Positions 6,058-6,497 of a DNA stretch of 6,497 nucleotides are shown here, one piece after another; position 1 is the stretch's first letter, and each line of letters opens with the position of its first letter. Origin of the DNA: Rhodoferax sp. GTDB lineage: Bacteria > Pseudomonadota > Gammaproteobacteria > Burkholderiales > Burkholderiaceae_C. The notes beneath the pieces are model-generated. The model ran no database searches. It saw only the letters and a program-made list of their open reading frames with translations, and was not told the origin of the DNA. The stretch covers positions 1 through 6,497 of the forward strand of contig JAUXQA010000237.1 in assembly GCA_030683195.1 (NCBI GenBank), in the 5' to 3' direction. The position numbers and the translations under genes were made by a program.

Positions 6058-6497
6058 TTCGGTTTACCTGTACCGGCCGCCACTTTCTGGGCACTCTTTT
6101 TGGTGTCAGCCACGATGGTGTCGAACTGAAGGCGCACCTTTTCACTGACACTGAGCTTGGTGTACCGTCGCTCGCCCTCCCGACTCATCTCTTTTTGCAA
6201 GGCAAATACCGACTGCGGCCTGGACAAAGGGTCCAGTGACATGCACCACTCCACCACCTCGATCAGGTTGTCGGAATAAACACCCCGCAATCGAGTCAGG
6301 GCAATGGCGATCCGGTCCTTTTCAAGACGCTGGGGTGCCTCGCTCGGCGGATACCCCAGCATGCAGGCATACATACAGGCTCCAATGGCATAGATGTCGG
6401 TCCATGGGCCCATGGACGCATCGCGGCGGTACATCTCCGGTGCCGCAAAACCAGGCGTGTACATCGGCCGGATGAAATTACCTTCTTTACTGAGAAC
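6054..6497 (-). CDS. Eukaryotic-type Ser/Thr protein kinase, C-terminal part (5' end beyond window)
   Basis: The 147 visible residues are the C-lobe of a Hanks-type kinase. The frame runs off the right edge, so the ATP-binding lobe, HRD and DFG motifs are not seen. Present are the end of the activation segment with TPGFAAPE (residues 14-21 of the fragment), the DIYAIGA motif of subdomain IX (Asp34) and the conserved Arg93 in DPLSRPQS of subdomain XI. After the kinase domain (ending near residue 105) there is only a short basic tail ending QKVAAGTGKPK, with no transmembrane helix or PASTA repeats, so it is a soluble kinase unlike PknB/Stk1. Its stop overlaps the PP2C start by 4 bases. Met12 of the fragment is not a credible start, because kinase-like sequence (VLSKEGNFIRP) continues in front of it. 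Confidence 0.93.
   Translation of the reverse strand, partial: VLSKEGNFIRPMYTPGFAAPEMYRRDASMGPWTDIYAIGACMYACMLGYPPSEAPQRLEKDRIAIALTRLRGVYSDNLIEVVEWCMSLDPLSRPQSVFALQKEMSREGERRYTKLSVSEKVRLQFDTIVADTKKSAQKVAAGTGKPK

Noticed and set aside
1..6497. CRISPR arrays, insertion sequences, phage or toxin-antitoxin genes.
   Set aside because: No spaced direct repeats, transposase motifs or terminal inverted repeats were seen, and nearly all sequence is assigned to ordinary genes.

Overview
The window looks like a chromosomal segment of a betaproteobacterium, most likely family Comamonadaceae (Rhodoferax/Polaromonas/Limnohabitans-like). This is an inference from protein style, from the gene order kinase–PP2C–rph–rdgB–hemW, and from an AT-rich intergenic repeat between rph and rdgB of a kind I remember as common in that family. 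No database search was possible. The genes are mainly housekeeping, with no mobile element, phage gene or CRISPR array.

Left part, plus strand (1-1660): the 3' two-thirds or more of ureG (urease GTPase chaperone), then a complete tRNA-Ser(UGA) with encoded CCA only 12 bases downstream, then a strong Rho-independent terminator. Next come a membrane-anchored retropepsin-like aspartic protease and a 67-residue acidic protein of unknown function with a good ribosome binding site.

Middle and right part, minus strand (6497 down to 1690): a run of co-directional genes that probably starts beyond the right edge. In transcription order it holds the C-terminal part of a eukaryotic-type Ser/Thr protein kinase, a PP2C-type protein phosphatase overlapping it by 4 bases (ATGA), rph (RNase PH), rdgB (ITP/XTP pyrophosphatase), hemW (radical SAM heme chaperone) and a two-CBS-domain protein. 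Spacings are -4, 61, 40, 17 and 62 bases. The first five are probably one operon; the CBS gene has a strong Shine-Dalgarno and may have its own promoter.

How they fit together: the kinase and phosphatase form an obvious antagonistic pair. RNase PH trims tRNA 3' ends and RdgB clears deaminated purine nucleotides, so the operon joins reversible Ser/Thr phosphorylation with RNA and nucleotide quality control and heme delivery. The least explained items are that linkage, the repeat-like block that appears to supply the end of rph and the ribosome binding site of rdgB, and the 67-residue protein. No gene-free stretch exceeds 300 bases.
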